NCBI RefSeq assembly: GCF_000226565.1
Contig: NC_016041.1
Coordinates: forward strand, 3,720,001 to 3,784,000
Direction: 5' to 3'
Length of the DNA stretch: 64,000 nucleotides
DNA from: Glaciecola nitratireducens FR1064
GTDB lineage: Bacteria > Pseudomonadota > Gammaproteobacteria > Enterobacterales > Alteromonadaceae
Position numbers and translations under genes: made by a program
Notes under the pieces: model-generated
Databases searched by the model: none
Seen by the model: only the letters and a program-made list of their open reading frames with translations
What the model was told of the DNA's origin: nothing
In this document: positions 1-9,232 of the stretch, in pieces
Position numbering within the stretch: position 1 is the stretch's first letter
Layout of the letters: each line of letters starts with the position of its first letter

Positions 1-185
1 GCTGAGTAAACAAGACAAAAACTGCCGTAATCTTGCCATTAGAAAATATACGAATTCAGAGCTTGAAAGGATGATACATTTTTGTGAAATATAAAACGAT
101 GTTGTCGGAGATGATGCTTTATTGTCGCTCTAAAATTCGCTAACTACTAAACCCCGTAGGTCCGTCACCCGCAAGTTTTTTAAAC

Positions 186-220
186 GGAAAGTGACCTCGA
201 CTAACGCTTAGTCACTTTCC
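186..220 (-). terminator. Hairpin downstream of glmS, candidate terminator
   Basis: Perfect 10-bp inverted repeat, GGAAAGTGAC at 186–195 and GTCACTTTCC at 211–220, with a 15-nt loop, lying about 45 bp past the glmS stop. On the minus strand the stem is followed by an A/T-rich stretch but not by a clean T-run, so it may be a weak or Rho-assisted terminator. The remaining 1–185 shows no credible gene. Confidence 0.4.
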
Positions 221-237
221 AACATTATTTCTAAACC

Positions 238-300
238 CAAAAAAACTTTTTACAGGCTATTTTTATTCAACAGTAACCGACTTCGCCAAATTCCTCGGCT
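238..300 (-). other. Putative attTn7 region (3' end of glmS)
   Basis: The last codons of glmS encode NLAKSVTVE, and their DNA is close to what I remember of the E. coli glmS end recognised by TnsD of Tn7-like elements. Insertion would be expected about 25 bp past the stop, near 238. No Tn7-type terminal repeats or tns genes are visible in the 262 bp available, so the site appears unoccupied as far as this window reaches. Inference from conservation only. Confidence 0.35.
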
Positions 301-2095
301 GATCAACATCAGTGCCCTTTATCACCGCCACATAATATGACAACAACTGCAGTGGCAAAGTGTAGACAATCGGAGCAATTGGCGCTTCACAATGCGGTAC
401 GTTTATAACGCGCATGGTTTCGTCACTAGCAAATTGAGCTTCTTTATCAGCGAATACATACATGATGCCTCCACGAGCTCTTACCTCTTCAACGTTCGAC
501 TTTAGTTTTTCAAGTAATTCGTTGTTTGGTGCAACGACAATAACCGGCATTTCTTCATCAATAAGTGCTAAAGGACCATGCTTCAATTCGCCTGAAGCGT
601 AAGCTTCGGCGTGAATATACGAAATCTCTTTAAGTTTCAACGCGCCTTCCATTGCGATTGGATATTGGTCGCCTCGGCCTAAGAATAAACTGTGCTGTTT
701 GTCAGCAAACTCTTCTGCCAACTGCTCTATGCCGTTGGTTAACGTGAGCGTTTCTTCAAGCTTGGTTGGTAAACTGTGTAAGCCGTCAATAATGGCTTTT
801 TTGTCTGCGGCTAGCATGCCATTGTATTTACCTATCGCTAGGGTCAACATTAAGAAAGCCGTTAATTGTGTAGTAAAAGCTTTAGTGGATGCCACACCGA
901 TTTCAGCGCCGGCTAAGGTCATAAATGCCATGTCCGACTCACGCACAAGCGAAGAACCCGGCACGTTACAAATCGTTAAACTTGATTTGTAGCCGTTTTG
1001 TTTGGCTAAACGTAACGCTGCTAAAGTATCTGCAGTTTCACCTGATTGTGAAATGGTCACGATCAAACTGTTTGGGTGTACTACTGATTTGCGATATCTG
1101 AACTCAGACGCAATCTCGACATTGCACGACACATTAGCATATTGCTCTAACCAATAACGCGCTGTCATGCCTGAATGATAACTGGTGCCACACGCAATAA
1201 TTTGCACGTGTTTAATGTCTTTTAGAATATCTTCCGAGCCGGCACCAAATATGCCTTCTACCAAGTCAGTTTCACCTAAACGGCCTTGCAATGTATTACG
1301 TACTACGGTTGGTTGCTCATGAATTTCTTTAAGCATGTAGTGGCGATAACCGCCTTTGTCACCCGCATCATGCTCTAATTCTGAATCAAAAACTTCACGC
1401 TCTACTTTGTCGCCGTTGTGATCGTATATAGTCACAGAAGTACGTGTAATTTCAGCTACATCGCCTTCTTCTAAAAAGATAAAGCGACGCGTGACTGGTA
1501 ACAATGCCATTTGGTCTGAAGCGATGAAGTTCTCTCCGATGCCTAGACCAATGACAAGTGGGCTACCTGAGCGAGCAACGACAACGCGGTTTGCGTCTTC
1601 TTTGTCCATAATTACCGTACCGTAAGCGCCATGAAACTGTTTCACAGAATCTTGTACAGCTAGCAACAAATCTTTGCCTTTTTTCACTTCTTCGTGAACA
1701 GTGTGTGCGATGGTTTCGGTGTCTGTGTCAGAGCCGAAAGTGTAACCCTTGGCTTGAAGATCGCGTCTCAGCGCTTCATAGTTTTCAATAATACCGTTGT
1801 GTACAACTGCAATACGCTCATTAGAAAAATGTGGATGCGCGTTCTTTTCATTCACGCCGCCATGTGTTGCCCAACGTGTGTGAGCAATCCCCGTAGCGCC
1901 TTTTATTGGCTTAGCAATAATGGCATCGCTCAATGCTTTTACCTTGCCAACTTGTCGCTCACGCTTCAAATTACCTTCACCATCAAGCAAAGCAACGCCC
2001 GCTGAATCATAGCCACGGTACTCAAGACGGCGTAAACCCTCTAATAAAATTTCTACAACATTACGTTCAGCGATTGCGCCTACAATTCCACACAT
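263..2095 (-). CDS. glmS: Glutamine--fructose-6-phosphate aminotransferase (isomerizing)
   Basis: Makes glucosamine-6-phosphate from fructose-6-phosphate and glutamine, the entry step to UDP-GlcNAc for peptidoglycan and LPS; cytoplasmic. The 610-aa length is typical. It begins MCGIVGA, so Cys2 is the N-terminal nucleophile of the class II glutaminase domain (about 1–240). Two SIS sugar-isomerase domains follow, with SQSGETADT and [11 protein letters not shown] segments, and the C terminus KSVTVE is characteristic. The start ATG has AGGA 8–9 nt upstream. It lies 118 bp downstream of a DeoR-type regulator and after glmU in the same direction, the arrangement known from Pseudomonas and Vibrio relatives. 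Identification is secure. Confidence 0.98.
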   Translation of the reverse strand: MCGIVGAIAERNVVEILLEGLRRLEYRGYDSAGVALLDGEGNLKRERQVGKVKALSDAIIAKPIKGATGIAHTRWATHGGVNEKNAHPHFSNERIAVVHNGIIENYEALRRDLQAKGYTFGSDTDTETIAHTVHEEVKKGKDLLLAVQDSVKQFHGAYGTVIMDKEDANRVVVARSGSPLVIGLGIGENFIASDQMALLPVTRRFIFLEEGDVAEITRTSVTIYDHNGDKVEREVFDSELEHDAGDKGGYRHYMLKEIHEQPTVVRNTLQGRLGETDLVEGIFGAGSEDILKDIKHVQIIACGTSYHSGMTARYWLEQYANVSCNVEIASEFRYRKSVVHPNSLIVTISQSGETADTLAALRLAKQNGYKSSLTICNVPGSSLVRESDMAFMTLAGAEIGVASTKAFTTQLTAFLMLTLAIGKYNGMLAADKKAIIDGLHSLPTKLEETLTLTNGIEQLAEEFADKQHSLFLGRGDQYPIAMEGALKLKEISYIHAEAYASGELKHGPLALIDEEMPVIVVAPNNELLEKLKSNVEEVRARGGIMYVFADKEAQFASDETMRVINVPHCEAPIAPIVYTLPLQLLSYYVAVIKGTDVDQPRNLAKSVTVE

Positions 2096-2174
2096 ATTGG
2101 TATCCTAATTAGTCTTTGCTGTCTTCTTCGTTATTCATCGAATGTTTGAAAACAACGACAAGAAGCGCAGCTCT

Positions 2175-2200
2175 TGTATAAAAGTTTTGTATAAAAGTTT
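2175..2200. repeat. Tandem 13-bp duplication upstream of glmS
   Basis: TGTATAAAAGTTT occurs twice back to back (2175–2187 and 2188–2200) in the gap between the deoR-type gene and glmS. On the minus strand this gives two TTATACAA-like -10 elements, so it may affect an internal glmS promoter. The effect is inference. Confidence 0.4.
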
Positions 2201-2213
2201 TAAATAAAATAGT

Positions 2214-2984
2214 TTAATCGGTATAAGACGCACACATTACTGTCACGCCCTGTTTTTCTATCTCTTGCTTGGCTTCTTTATCGAGGCCTTCATCGGTCAC
2301 CAAAATGGATATGTGCGACCATGGCAATTCCACATTGGGTATTTTTCTTTCTAATTTTTCAGATTCAGCCAGCACGATAACTTGCTTTGATACTTCGGCC
2401 ATTGTTCTGCTCAAGGAAGTTAATTCATTGAACGTAGTCGAGCCACGCCTAATATCGAGGCCTGCGGCGCCTAAAAATGCTTGGTCAAAATTATAAGCCC
2501 TAAGCATGTTCTCCGCCATTTGTCCTTGGAACGAGTGAGACTGTGCATCCCAAGTGCCACCGGTCATCAATACCTGGGGTTCGTTTTCACCTTCAAGTAA
2601 GGTGTTCGCAACATGCAGTGAGTTGGTCATGACCAGCAGCCCCATCTTTTTGGGTAAATGCGGCAATAAAGCTGAGGTTGTGCTGCCGCCATCGATAATA
2701 ATTCGGTTATGATCTTGAATGAGTGTTGCTGCTAGAGCGGAAATAGCCAACTTTCGACTCGAAAGCTTTTCAGATGAAAGTTCAGAAGATTCTTTGGGAA
2801 GTAAAACGGCGCCACCAAACCTGCGCAACAGCAATCCGTTGTTTTCAAGCTCCGCGAGGTCTTTTCTAATCGTAACTTCTGACGTTGAAAATACTTTGGC
2901 TAGGGCATCGACAGCAACTTCACCACGCTCATTCAGTGTTTCTATTATCGCGCGACGGCGTTGCTGTGTGTTTCGTTTCTGCAA
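2214..2984 (-). CDS. DeoR/GlpR-family transcriptional regulator beside glmS (GlmR-like)
   Basis: 256-aa repressor-type protein. Residues 1–60 form the DeoR winged helix (EVTIRKDLAELENNGLLLRRFGG is recognisable at about 36–58). Residues 75–235 form the DeoR sensor domain with the IIDGGSTTSALLPHL phosphosugar-binding segment. The frame opens with TTG preceded by AAGG about 9 nt upstream; no in-frame ATG precedes the HTH. It sits between glmU and glmS, the position held by the regulator called GlmR in Pseudomonas, so control of hexosamine synthesis by a sugar phosphate is the likely role. The effector is not shown by the sequence. Confidence 0.88.
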   Translation of the reverse strand: MQKRNTQQRRRAIIETLNERGEVAVDALAKVFSTSEVTIRKDLAELENNGLLLRRFGGAVLLPKESSELSSEKLSSRKLAISALAATLIQDHNRIIIDGGSTTSALLPHLPKKMGLLVMTNSLHVANTLLEGENEPQVLMTGGTWDAQSHSFQGQMAENMLRAYNFDQAFLGAAGLDIRRGSTTFNELTSLSRTMAEVSKQVIVLAESEKLERKIPNVELPWSHISILVTDEGLDKEAKQEIEKQGVTVMCASYTD

Positions 2985-3070
2985 AATCGGAAGCCTTAAG
3001 TTTCAAACCGAAAGGTATTATATTAATTAAATTTCGATTTGCAAACTTTAAGGCTATTTAATAGTCTATT

Positions 3071-4429
3071 TTACTTTTTCTTGGGGCGTTCCCAACCCGT
3101 TATTGCGCGCTGCTTGCCCCTCGCAATAGCAAGTTCATCGGCATTGACGTCCTTGGTGACAACAGAGCCAGCCCCTATGGTCGCATTTTCGCCGATACTA
3201 ACGGGGGCAACCAGAGAGCTATTGCTGCCCACAAATACGCCGTCAGCAATGTTGGTTTTGAATTTATTCACCCCATCGTAGTTACAGGTAATAGTGCCTG
3301 CACCTATGTTTACGCCTTTACCAATATGGGCGTCGCCAATGTAAGTTAAGTGGTTCACTTTTGAACCTTCACCAATAACGGATTTTTTCACTTCACAGAA
3401 GTTGCCTACTTTTGCGCCGTTGTGCAAATCAGCGCCAGGGCGAAGTCGCGCATAAGGGCCAACATTGCAGTTTTGAGAAACAACAGCATCTTCCACTAAA
3501 GAAAACGCTTCAATGCGAGTGCCATCACCAATTTTACAGTTTTTAAATACGCAATTAGGACCAATAACCACATTGTTGCCAATCTCAACTTCGCCTTCAA
3601 ATATCGCGTTAATGTCGATACTGACATCTTGACCAACGGTCAACTTACCGCGCACATCAATGCGGCGTGGATCCGCTAAACTTACGCCAGCTGTCATCAA
3701 CAGTTCTGCATTACGAAATTGATACGCCGATTCTAAAGACGATAGCTGAACGCGATTATTCACACCTTCTACTTCGCGCTCCCAAACTGGGTGGGCTGCG
3801 CGTATAGTCTTACCTTCTTTAGCTGCCATTTCGATAACGTCAGTCAGGTAATATTCGCCTTGGGAATTGTTGTTGGACAAATTGCCTAACCAACGTTTTA
3901 GATCTTTGCCAGACATCAGCATCATACCTGTATTGATTTCGGTAATTTCGCGCTGTGCATCGCTGGCATCTTTATGTTCAACAATAGCGGTAATGTTGTC
4001 ACCCTCACGAATGATGCGCCCCATGCCTGTTGGATCATCCAAGTGCACGGTCAATAAAGCCAAATCAGCATGTGCCTTTGCTTCAACGAGGCGTTTTAAC
4101 GTTTCACTGCTGATAAGCGGAGCATCGCCAACAAGGATCATCACGTCCTCATCATCTTGAATATGCCCTGCCGCCTGCTTTACCGCATGGCCCGTGCCAA
4201 GTTGTTCAGCCTGCAAGCACCAGTTGACTTGGTGATGGCCAAGCGCTTTTTCGAGCAAATCTGCGCCATGTCCATAAACAAGGTTGATATTGGAGCAATC
4301 AAGCTCTTTCGCTGCATTAATAATATGCTCAACCATAGGCTTGCCCGCAATCGGGTGCAATACTTTAGGTAACGACGACTTCATTCTTGTTCCCTTGCCT
4401 GCTGCAAGGATGATAATGCTCAGTGACAT
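3071..4429 (-). CDS. glmU: Bifunctional UDP-GlcNAc pyrophosphorylase / GlcN-1-P acetyltransferase
   Basis: Acetylates glucosamine-1-phosphate and then uridylates it to UDP-GlcNAc. The 452-aa protein starts [16 protein letters not shown]. The [11 protein letters not shown] nucleotide-binding motif is at about 8–18, followed by a GT-A pyrophosphorylase domain to about 230. The C-terminal left-handed beta-helix has hexapeptide repeats ([25 protein letters not shown]). I chose the ATG at 4427–4429 because AAGGAA stands 7 nt upstream; a longer frame runs nine codons further but has no such site. It heads glmU–deoR–glmS. In many gammaproteobacteria atpC lies just upstream; here a divergent sensor gene does. 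Confidence 0.97.
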   Translation of the reverse strand: MSLSIIILAAGKGTRMKSSLPKVLHPIAGKPMVEHIINAAKELDCSNINLVYGHGADLLEKALGHHQVNWCLQAEQLGTGHAVKQAAGHIQDDEDVMILVGDAPLISSETLKRLVEAKAHADLALLTVHLDDPTGMGRIIREGDNITAIVEHKDASDAQREITEINTGMMLMSGKDLKRWLGNLSNNNSQGEYYLTDVIEMAAKEGKTIRAAHPVWEREVEGVNNRVQLSSLESAYQFRNAELLMTAGVSLADPRRIDVRGKLTVGQDVSIDINAIFEGEVEIGNNVVIGPNCVFKNCKIGDGTRIEAFSLVEDAVVSQNCNVGPYARLRPGADLHNGAKVGNFCEVKKSVIGEGSKVNHLTYIGDAHIGKGVNIGAGTITCNYDGVNKFKTNIADGVFVGSNSSLVAPVSIGENATIGAGSVVTKDVNADELAIARGKQRAITGWERPKKK

Positions 4430-4531
4430 AGCTAATTCCTTTCTAATTTGGCGCATAGTGTATCTAACTGAAAACGGCTTGTCAGTAGACTTTGCTCACT
4501 ATTTGGACTATGCTACTGAGCAACTAACAGG

Positions 4532-6025
4532 ATGTTAACTTACGCTAAAATAATGAATATTTTTCGAACACTTCATCGTAGTATCTTAGTTTTGTTTGCT
4601 GTTGTCGTTGTCTCTTTGGTGACACTGATTCACTTCAGTATTACTAAAATAGTCGCTGAACAAAGTCGCTCACATCAAGAATCCCTATCACCAGCAGTTA
4701 AACTTGTTATTAAACAGGTAATTGAACCGCTGCATGTCGCTGAAACATTAAGCAAATCTCAAGAGCTTCGTGAAATCATGCAGTTTTCTGCTGCTAATGA
4801 TGCTAGCTTCAATGAGAAAAAGATATTTGCAACGCTCAAACGACTCGAGCAAGAGTTTAATATGGGATTTTTCGTTGCACTCGAAAAGCAGCGCACGCAA
4901 TATAACTCCGACGGTACTAGCATTAATCTCGTTGAAGGCGACGTAAATTGGTACTTTAAATTTCGCGACCGTCCTGAAACGTCAGTCGGAGATATCGGCA
5001 AGTGGGAAGACACACACTTTTATATCGACATCAAAATATTTGATGAAAATAATCAATTCATTGGATTCTTCGGCGTAGCAAAAAGTCTGGCACAGTTCAT
5101 CGACGTATTTGAAAAGCATAAAGCAACATATGGCAACGACTTCATTTTTGTTGATCCAACAGGCAGAGTGATGCTTTCATCTGATCCCGCGCTTAACGCT
5201 AGCAACTCGAAATTCAATAACCTCAAAGATACCCCATGGTATCAACAAACAATCAAAAAAATGGGTGTTGATTCCAAGCTTGCGTTGACGAAAGATGCCC
5301 CAGTTGAGGACATTAACAATGAGTTAGTGAATATCAATGAGCAAGATATTTTAGTCGCTCAGGTTAATCTTGATTTATTCAACTGGACAATGCTCTTAAT
5401 GTCACCGTTGAATGAAAAGCAGATTGAAATTAGCAGCGGTTTTATGTTCTCCGCTATTACTGTTCTAGCGGTTATCTTTATATTGTTCTTAATTATATAT
5501 AATCTTTTATATTACTTCCGAAAAGACATACAGACCGACGAACTCGTTTTGCCCTATTGCAAGATGCCTTCTGATGAAAAAATAAAATACGTCATCGACT
5601 CTAGGGCGTATGAGGACGATGCATATTTATTGCTTATTCAACTCAATGACTTTTATCAGCGGCCAATTACCACGAAAAATTTGCCGGTGCTAACCGGTGT
5701 GGGAACTAAAATTTCAGAGTTTTTGCTGGAATCAGTACAAAAACTCAATACTGAAAGTGAGTTTGGAAAGGTGAATGAAAGCCAGTGGCTTATCTTGCTA
5801 CAAAAAACAAATGACGATGAAAGCAAAAGATTTATGGAAAACATCCGCCATGGTTTAGCCACCATTCAAACCGAATGTGAGAAACAGCAAGAGGTGCTAA
5901 AGTTTTCTACCTGCAAGGTGAAACTGAGCGAAGAGGACAGTTTTATTTCGGCAATTTTGCGCTTGAAACCTGCGTTGGATAATCTGAAAACCGTCGGCAA
6001 GTTAAATAATGTTGTCGACTTTTAA
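4532..6025 (+). CDS. Membrane sensor protein with Cache-like domain and degenerate GGDEF domain
   Basis: 497 aa. A membrane segment lies at about 17–36, then an extracytoplasmic domain of about 270 residues of the dCache type (ESLSPAVK… and DFIFVDPTGRVMLSS are typical). A second membrane helix at about 308–330 leads to a cytoplasmic domain of about 150 residues. That domain follows the GGDEF fold pattern (YLLLIQLNDFYQRP where LLLIDLDNFK is expected), but GRLGGDEF is replaced by GKVNESQW near residue 413, so diguanylate cyclase activity is unlikely. It may be a receptor-only or partner-binding protein. The start is uncertain: neither this ATG nor the one at 4553 has a good ribosome site. It is divergent from glmU. 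Confidence 0.75.
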   Translation: MLTYAKIMNIFRTLHRSILVLFAVVVVSLVTLIHFSITKIVAEQSRSHQESLSPAVKLVIKQVIEPLHVAETLSKSQELREIMQFSAANDASFNEKKIFATLKRLEQEFNMGFFVALEKQRTQYNSDGTSINLVEGDVNWYFKFRDRPETSVGDIGKWEDTHFYIDIKIFDENNQFIGFFGVAKSLAQFIDVFEKHKATYGNDFIFVDPTGRVMLSSDPALNASNSKFNNLKDTPWYQQTIKKMGVDSKLALTKDAPVEDINNELVNINEQDILVAQVNLDLFNWTMLLMSPLNEKQIEISSGFMFSAITVLAVIFILFLIIYNLLYYFRKDIQTDELVLPYCKMPSDEKIKYVIDSRAYEDDAYLLLIQLNDFYQRPITTKNLPVLTGVGTKISEFLLESVQKLNTESEFGKVNESQWLILLQKTNDDESKRFMENIRHGLATIQTECEKQQEVLKFSTCKVKLSEEDSFISAILRLKPALDNLKTVGKLNNVVDF

Positions 6026-6049
6026 TTGAACAGGAAGCGCAAAGGCAAC

Positions 6050-6937
6050 TCATAGATTGATCTTTGCACGCCGGCGTTTCAAAATACCCGTGGTAATCAT
6101 CACCCCAATAATAATCAAGCTTCCGCCTATCATGGCGTAATTTGAAAGCACCTCGCCCAATACAACCATGCCCCACAAAATACCAAACATAGGCACCAGA
6201 TAGCCAACCGTCATAGCTTGCGATGCTCCAACTTTAGCAATCAAGTCAAAGTACATAATGTAAGCAACCCCGGTACAAACCAGAGCTAAAACCAAAGCGG
6301 CACCCCAAGTACCGGCATCTGGGTTAACGTCAGGCCAAGCGTATAGAGCGAAAGGAAATAGTAATAATGCAGCGAAAACCTGACTTCCTGCGGCAATCGC
6401 AAAAGGTTTTACGCCGCTTAAATGTTTTTTCATAAAACAAGCTGCTATTCCATAGCAGCAAGTGGCGGCTAATGCAGTTAACACGGGCAGTAGTGTTACT
6501 GGGCTTGCAGATTGCGTATCTTGACTGATAATCACCACACCTAAGAAGCCCAGAAAAGTGCCGATAACGCCGTGTACACCAATCCGATCCTGCAAATAGA
6601 AATAGGCTATGACAGCGCCAAACATTGGTGCTGTAGCGTTGAGTATTGAAGTTAAACCGGCATCCAAATGCACGCTGGTATAAGCAAATAAACTAAATGG
6701 AATGGCGGTATTGATTGCGCCAACGAAAAGTAGCTTCGCCCAATTGCCAGAAAGGTCAGCCCACTGGCGAGTAAAATAAACGACTGGCAGCAAAAATAAA
6801 GCAGCTAAGGTTGCCCGCACTTCAACCAGAGCGAAAACACCGAAAGCCGGCACTGTCGACTTCATTAACATAAATGAAGCGCCCCAAATTGCGCCTAAAA
6901 CTAGCAATTCAATTAAGTGAGAAGTTTTCAATTTCAT
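6050..6937 (-). CDS. DMT-superfamily transporter (EamA family)
   Basis: 295-aa inner-membrane protein with ten predicted hydrophobic helices arranged as two EamA repeats. The opening LVLGAIWGASFMLMK and the repeat-junction SILNATAPMFGAVIA are family signatures. The substrate cannot be read from sequence; relatives export amino acids or other metabolites. It starts inside the 3' end of the ogt gene (29-bp overlap), so it is probably translated together with the DNA-repair genes. It ends 24 bp from the convergent sensor gene, with no obvious terminator between them. Confidence 0.88.
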   Translation of the reverse strand: MKLKTSHLIELLVLGAIWGASFMLMKSTVPAFGVFALVEVRATLAALFLLPVVYFTRQWADLSGNWAKLLFVGAINTAIPFSLFAYTSVHLDAGLTSILNATAPMFGAVIAYFYLQDRIGVHGVIGTFLGFLGVVIISQDTQSASPVTLLPVLTALAATCCYGIAACFMKKHLSGVKPFAIAAGSQVFAALLLFPFALYAWPDVNPDAGTWGAALVLALVCTGVAYIMYFDLIAKVGASQAMTVGYLVPMFGILWGMVVLGEVLSNYAMIGGSLIIIGVMITTGILKRRRAKINL

Positions 6938-7532
6938 CCTTTTGCTTTAACGAACTTGTCTCAGCTTCAAGAGCAAGTAAATATGTTTTGCGTGTTAAAC
7001 CACCGGCATACCCAGTGAGTTTACCATTTGTTCCAATTATTCGATGACAAGGAATAACAATGGGTATTGGATTTTTTCCGTTTGCTGCCCCAACTGCGCG
7101 GCAGGCTTTTTTGTTGCCTACGGCTATTGCAATATCGAGATAACTTGCGGTCGCTCCGAACGGAACATCGAGCAAAGCTTGCCAAACATTTTTTTGAAAA
7201 TCGGTGCCATCAGGGTCGAGCGGCAAATCAAAACATTCGCGCTGATGAGCAATGTATTCTGATAGCTGTTTGGCTGCAAGCTTTGATATTTTATTTTCAT
7301 TACAAAACGGATGAGTATCATTAAAATCAATTGCTTTTACCGCATTCTCAGTGGCAAAAACGCTTAGAAAACCATGCGGCGTCTCTACGATGCTTTTATA
7401 TAGATGAGCATATTGAGGATAGTTTGTTTGACTATGCTGCGTTTGTAAATCACGCGTTTGCAAATCACGCGTTTGCAAATCACGCGCATTGATAGCACTT
7501 AGCTGCGGATTACCCATCCTCTTCTTATTCAT
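6909..7532 (-). CDS. ogt: Methylated-DNA--protein-cysteine methyltransferase
   Basis: Repairs O6-alkylguanine by suicidal alkyl transfer to its own cysteine. The 207-aa protein carries the active-site PCHR motif with Cys162, the GxxxxYxxIA DNA-binding helix (FGATASYLDIAIAVG) and the arginine finger (KACRAVGAANGKNP). The first 35 residues are unusual: ARDLQTRDLQTRDLQTQ comes from a 15-bp tandem DNA repeat and is outside the normal domain. The start ATG overlaps the alkA stop by 8 bp (ATGAATAA), indicating translational coupling. The real start could lie after the repeat only if a non-ATG codon were used. The function call is secure; the symbol could also be given as ada C-domain-like. Confidence 0.92.
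   Translation of the reverse strand: MNKKRMGNPQLSAINARDLQTRDLQTRDLQTQHSQTNYPQYAHLYKSIVETPHGFLSVFATENAVKAIDFNDTHPFCNENKISKLAAKQLSEYIAHQRECFDLPLDPDGTDFQKNVWQALLDVPFGATASYLDIAIAVGNKKACRAVGAANGKNPIPIVIPCHRIIGTNGKLTGYAGGLTRKTYLLALEAETSSLKQKDEIENFSLN
7441..7485. repeat. Three-copy 15-bp tandem repeat in the ogt 5' end
   Basis: GTTTGYAAATCACGC is repeated three times (7441–7455, 7456–7470, 7471–7485); only the first copy differs, by one base. On the minus strand it encodes repeated RDLQT pentapeptides. Because 15 is a multiple of 3, copy-number changes would keep the frame. Confidence 0.85.
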
Positions 7533-9036
7533 ATAGCGCTTCCTTTTTTACGTTTTCTGAAGGAGTTGGCGCACCATTAGATAAATTCCAAAGGCTCAAA
7601 GTAAGGTAGCTTCGCCATGGGGCAGCCAATTCCTGTTTCACGCCAACCTGCCTATCGGCTAATTGTTTAATTTGGTTTTTAACCACTAAGTCCGTTGCTA
7701 AAAAGGTGTCTGGACTGTCGCTAGTGCGCATCGTAACGTAATTAACGGTCCATGCGCCGATGCCTTTAATATGCAGCCACTCATCTATGCTTGCTTCAGG
7801 TTGTTCTAACATAAACTGCGCAAAGGCCTTGAGGGTCTCCTTGCGAGCATTGGGCATTTTCAAAAAAGACAAATCTGCCTCAGCAACTTGTTTTGCCGTG
7901 ACAAAACCAATGAGTCCCAGCGATTCGAAGGCTACTTGATTGCTATCCGGGTGCGGAGCATTTTTCAAGGAACCTGGCCCCTTGTTTTTTTGGTTTTTGT
8001 TGAGGGTGTTTTGTAGTAGGTTTAATTGTCCGATGGCGGCTTTTACACTGACTTGTTGTCCGACAATCGCTCGACATCCTGCCTCGAACTTATCGATGAT
8101 GCCTGGTAATCGAAGGCCATTTAAAACATTCTGCGGTGGCATTCCTGCTTGTATTAATGCGTCATGAATTGCGTTTGGTTCGCAGTTCAAATCTAGCATT
8201 TTTTTCAAGGACGCAATGCCGGTCTTGAGTAAACGTAAATCTGTTAGTGAGAAAGTAACTTCAAAGCGGTTTTTCTCAGGCTGATGGACAGCGTGAAACA
8301 AAACGCGACTTTCTCCAAAGCGAAGCACTTTGCAAATACTATCGTTTTCTACTTTTTCATTCGATTCAATTTGTCTCAGTTTAAAAAAATCTCGAATATG
8401 CTGCCATTGATAGGGCGGCCTGTAAGATAGGTGAATCGTTACCTTACTTGCTTCTGTCTCTGCTTTTGCCCTGTTGGAGCGCCTAATTTGACTTGGCGTA
8501 AGGCCTGTATTTAGCTTCATGTGATGCTGCAAGGGCTTAGCTGCATTGAATCCACAGGCCTGCGCAACCTGCTCTATCGGTAAACTTGACTCGTGCAGCA
8601 ACTGCTTGGCAAAAAGTAAGCGAGTAAGTAACTGATAGCGCTTGGGCGAAATCTGTAAATGCTGTTCGAACAACTTGGTAAAATAGCGGGTGCTAATACC
8701 AAGCTTATCAGCAATTTCAGCAATACTTAGTGAAAGGTGTGCGCTGAGCAATTTCACACCGCGTTCAACCGTAGTTTCAACGCCCTTCCAAGCATAAGAA
8801 CCTGGGGCACTGTCGGGACGACACATTAAACAAGGTCGAAACCCAGCATTCATAGCAGTGATCGCATTATTATAATACGCGACGTTTTTCTCTAAAGGCA
8901 TACGCGCTTTGCAAATTGGACGGCAGAAAATACCTGTTGTCTTTACTCCGATAAAAAATAATCCATCAAAACGCGGATCTCTCGCGATACGCGCTTTTTG
9001 AATAATAGGAATAGGTAGGTTCAACATAATTTCCAT
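7525..9036 (-). CDS. alkA: Ada-type sensor/regulator fused to DNA-3-methyladenine glycosylase II (AlkA)
   Basis: 503-aa fusion for the adaptive response to alkylation. With this start the four zinc/methyl-acceptor cysteines fall at 38, 42, 69 and 72 (GIFCRPIC, RPCLMC), the same numbers as in E. coli Ada. An AraC-type HTH follows at about 80–185 (SIAEIADKLGISTRYFTKLF). Residues about 200–490 are an AlkA-type glycosylase with the helix-hairpin-helix HIKGIGAWTVNYV and the catalytic-Asp segment FLATDL. A longer frame would need TTG at 9060, and an ATG at 9027 is also possible. A short repeat (7965–7987) is inserted in frame at about residues 345–358. It is the first gene of an overlapping set with ogt and a transporter. 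Confidence 0.92.
   Translation of the reverse strand: MEIMLNLPIPIIQKARIARDPRFDGLFFIGVKTTGIFCRPICKARMPLEKNVAYYNNAITAMNAGFRPCLMCRPDSAPGSYAWKGVETTVERGVKLLSAHLSLSIAEIADKLGISTRYFTKLFEQHLQISPKRYQLLTRLLFAKQLLHESSLPIEQVAQACGFNAAKPLQHHMKLNTGLTPSQIRRSNRAKAETEASKVTIHLSYRPPYQWQHIRDFFKLRQIESNEKVENDSICKVLRFGESRVLFHAVHQPEKNRFEVTFSLTDLRLLKTGIASLKKMLDLNCEPNAIHDALIQAGMPPQNVLNGLRLPGIIDKFEAGCRAIVGQQVSVKAAIGQLNLLQNTLNKNQKNKGPGSLKNAPHPDSNQVAFESLGLIGFVTAKQVAEADLSFLKMPNARKETLKAFAQFMLEQPEASIDEWLHIKGIGAWTVNYVTMRTSDSPDTFLATDLVVKNQIKQLADRQVGVKQELAAPWRSYLTLSLWNLSNGAPTPSENVKKEALYE
7965..7987 (-). repeat. GGGGCCAGGTT-family repeat inside alkA
   Basis: On the minus strand this reads AAACAAGGGGCCAGGTTC then CTTGA, matching the repeats at 19.5–20.1 kb. 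The flanking AACAAAAACCAAAA also matches the flank of the copy at 20084, so similarity extends over about 40 bp. It is read in frame as part of the glycosylase. Confidence 0.8.
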
Positions 9037-9232
9037 GCTCTTGAAGAATATAGCATTCAATTGTTTTATTCAGATATGCCTACAGTTTACCGAGAATATG
9101 AATTAAAACACGTTGTTTTCGGAACAAGTCATAGGCTTAGAGCCTTGATTTGTTCATAAATTGAACTTAGGTTGAATTCGAAGTGTCTATTAGCCGATAA
9201 TAGACTCTCAAAAATAATAAAAGTGGTAAAGT

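Noticed and set aside
1-262. Tn7 insertion downstream of glmS
   Set aside because: No TGTGGG-type ends, tns genes or target duplication are visible in the available sequence.
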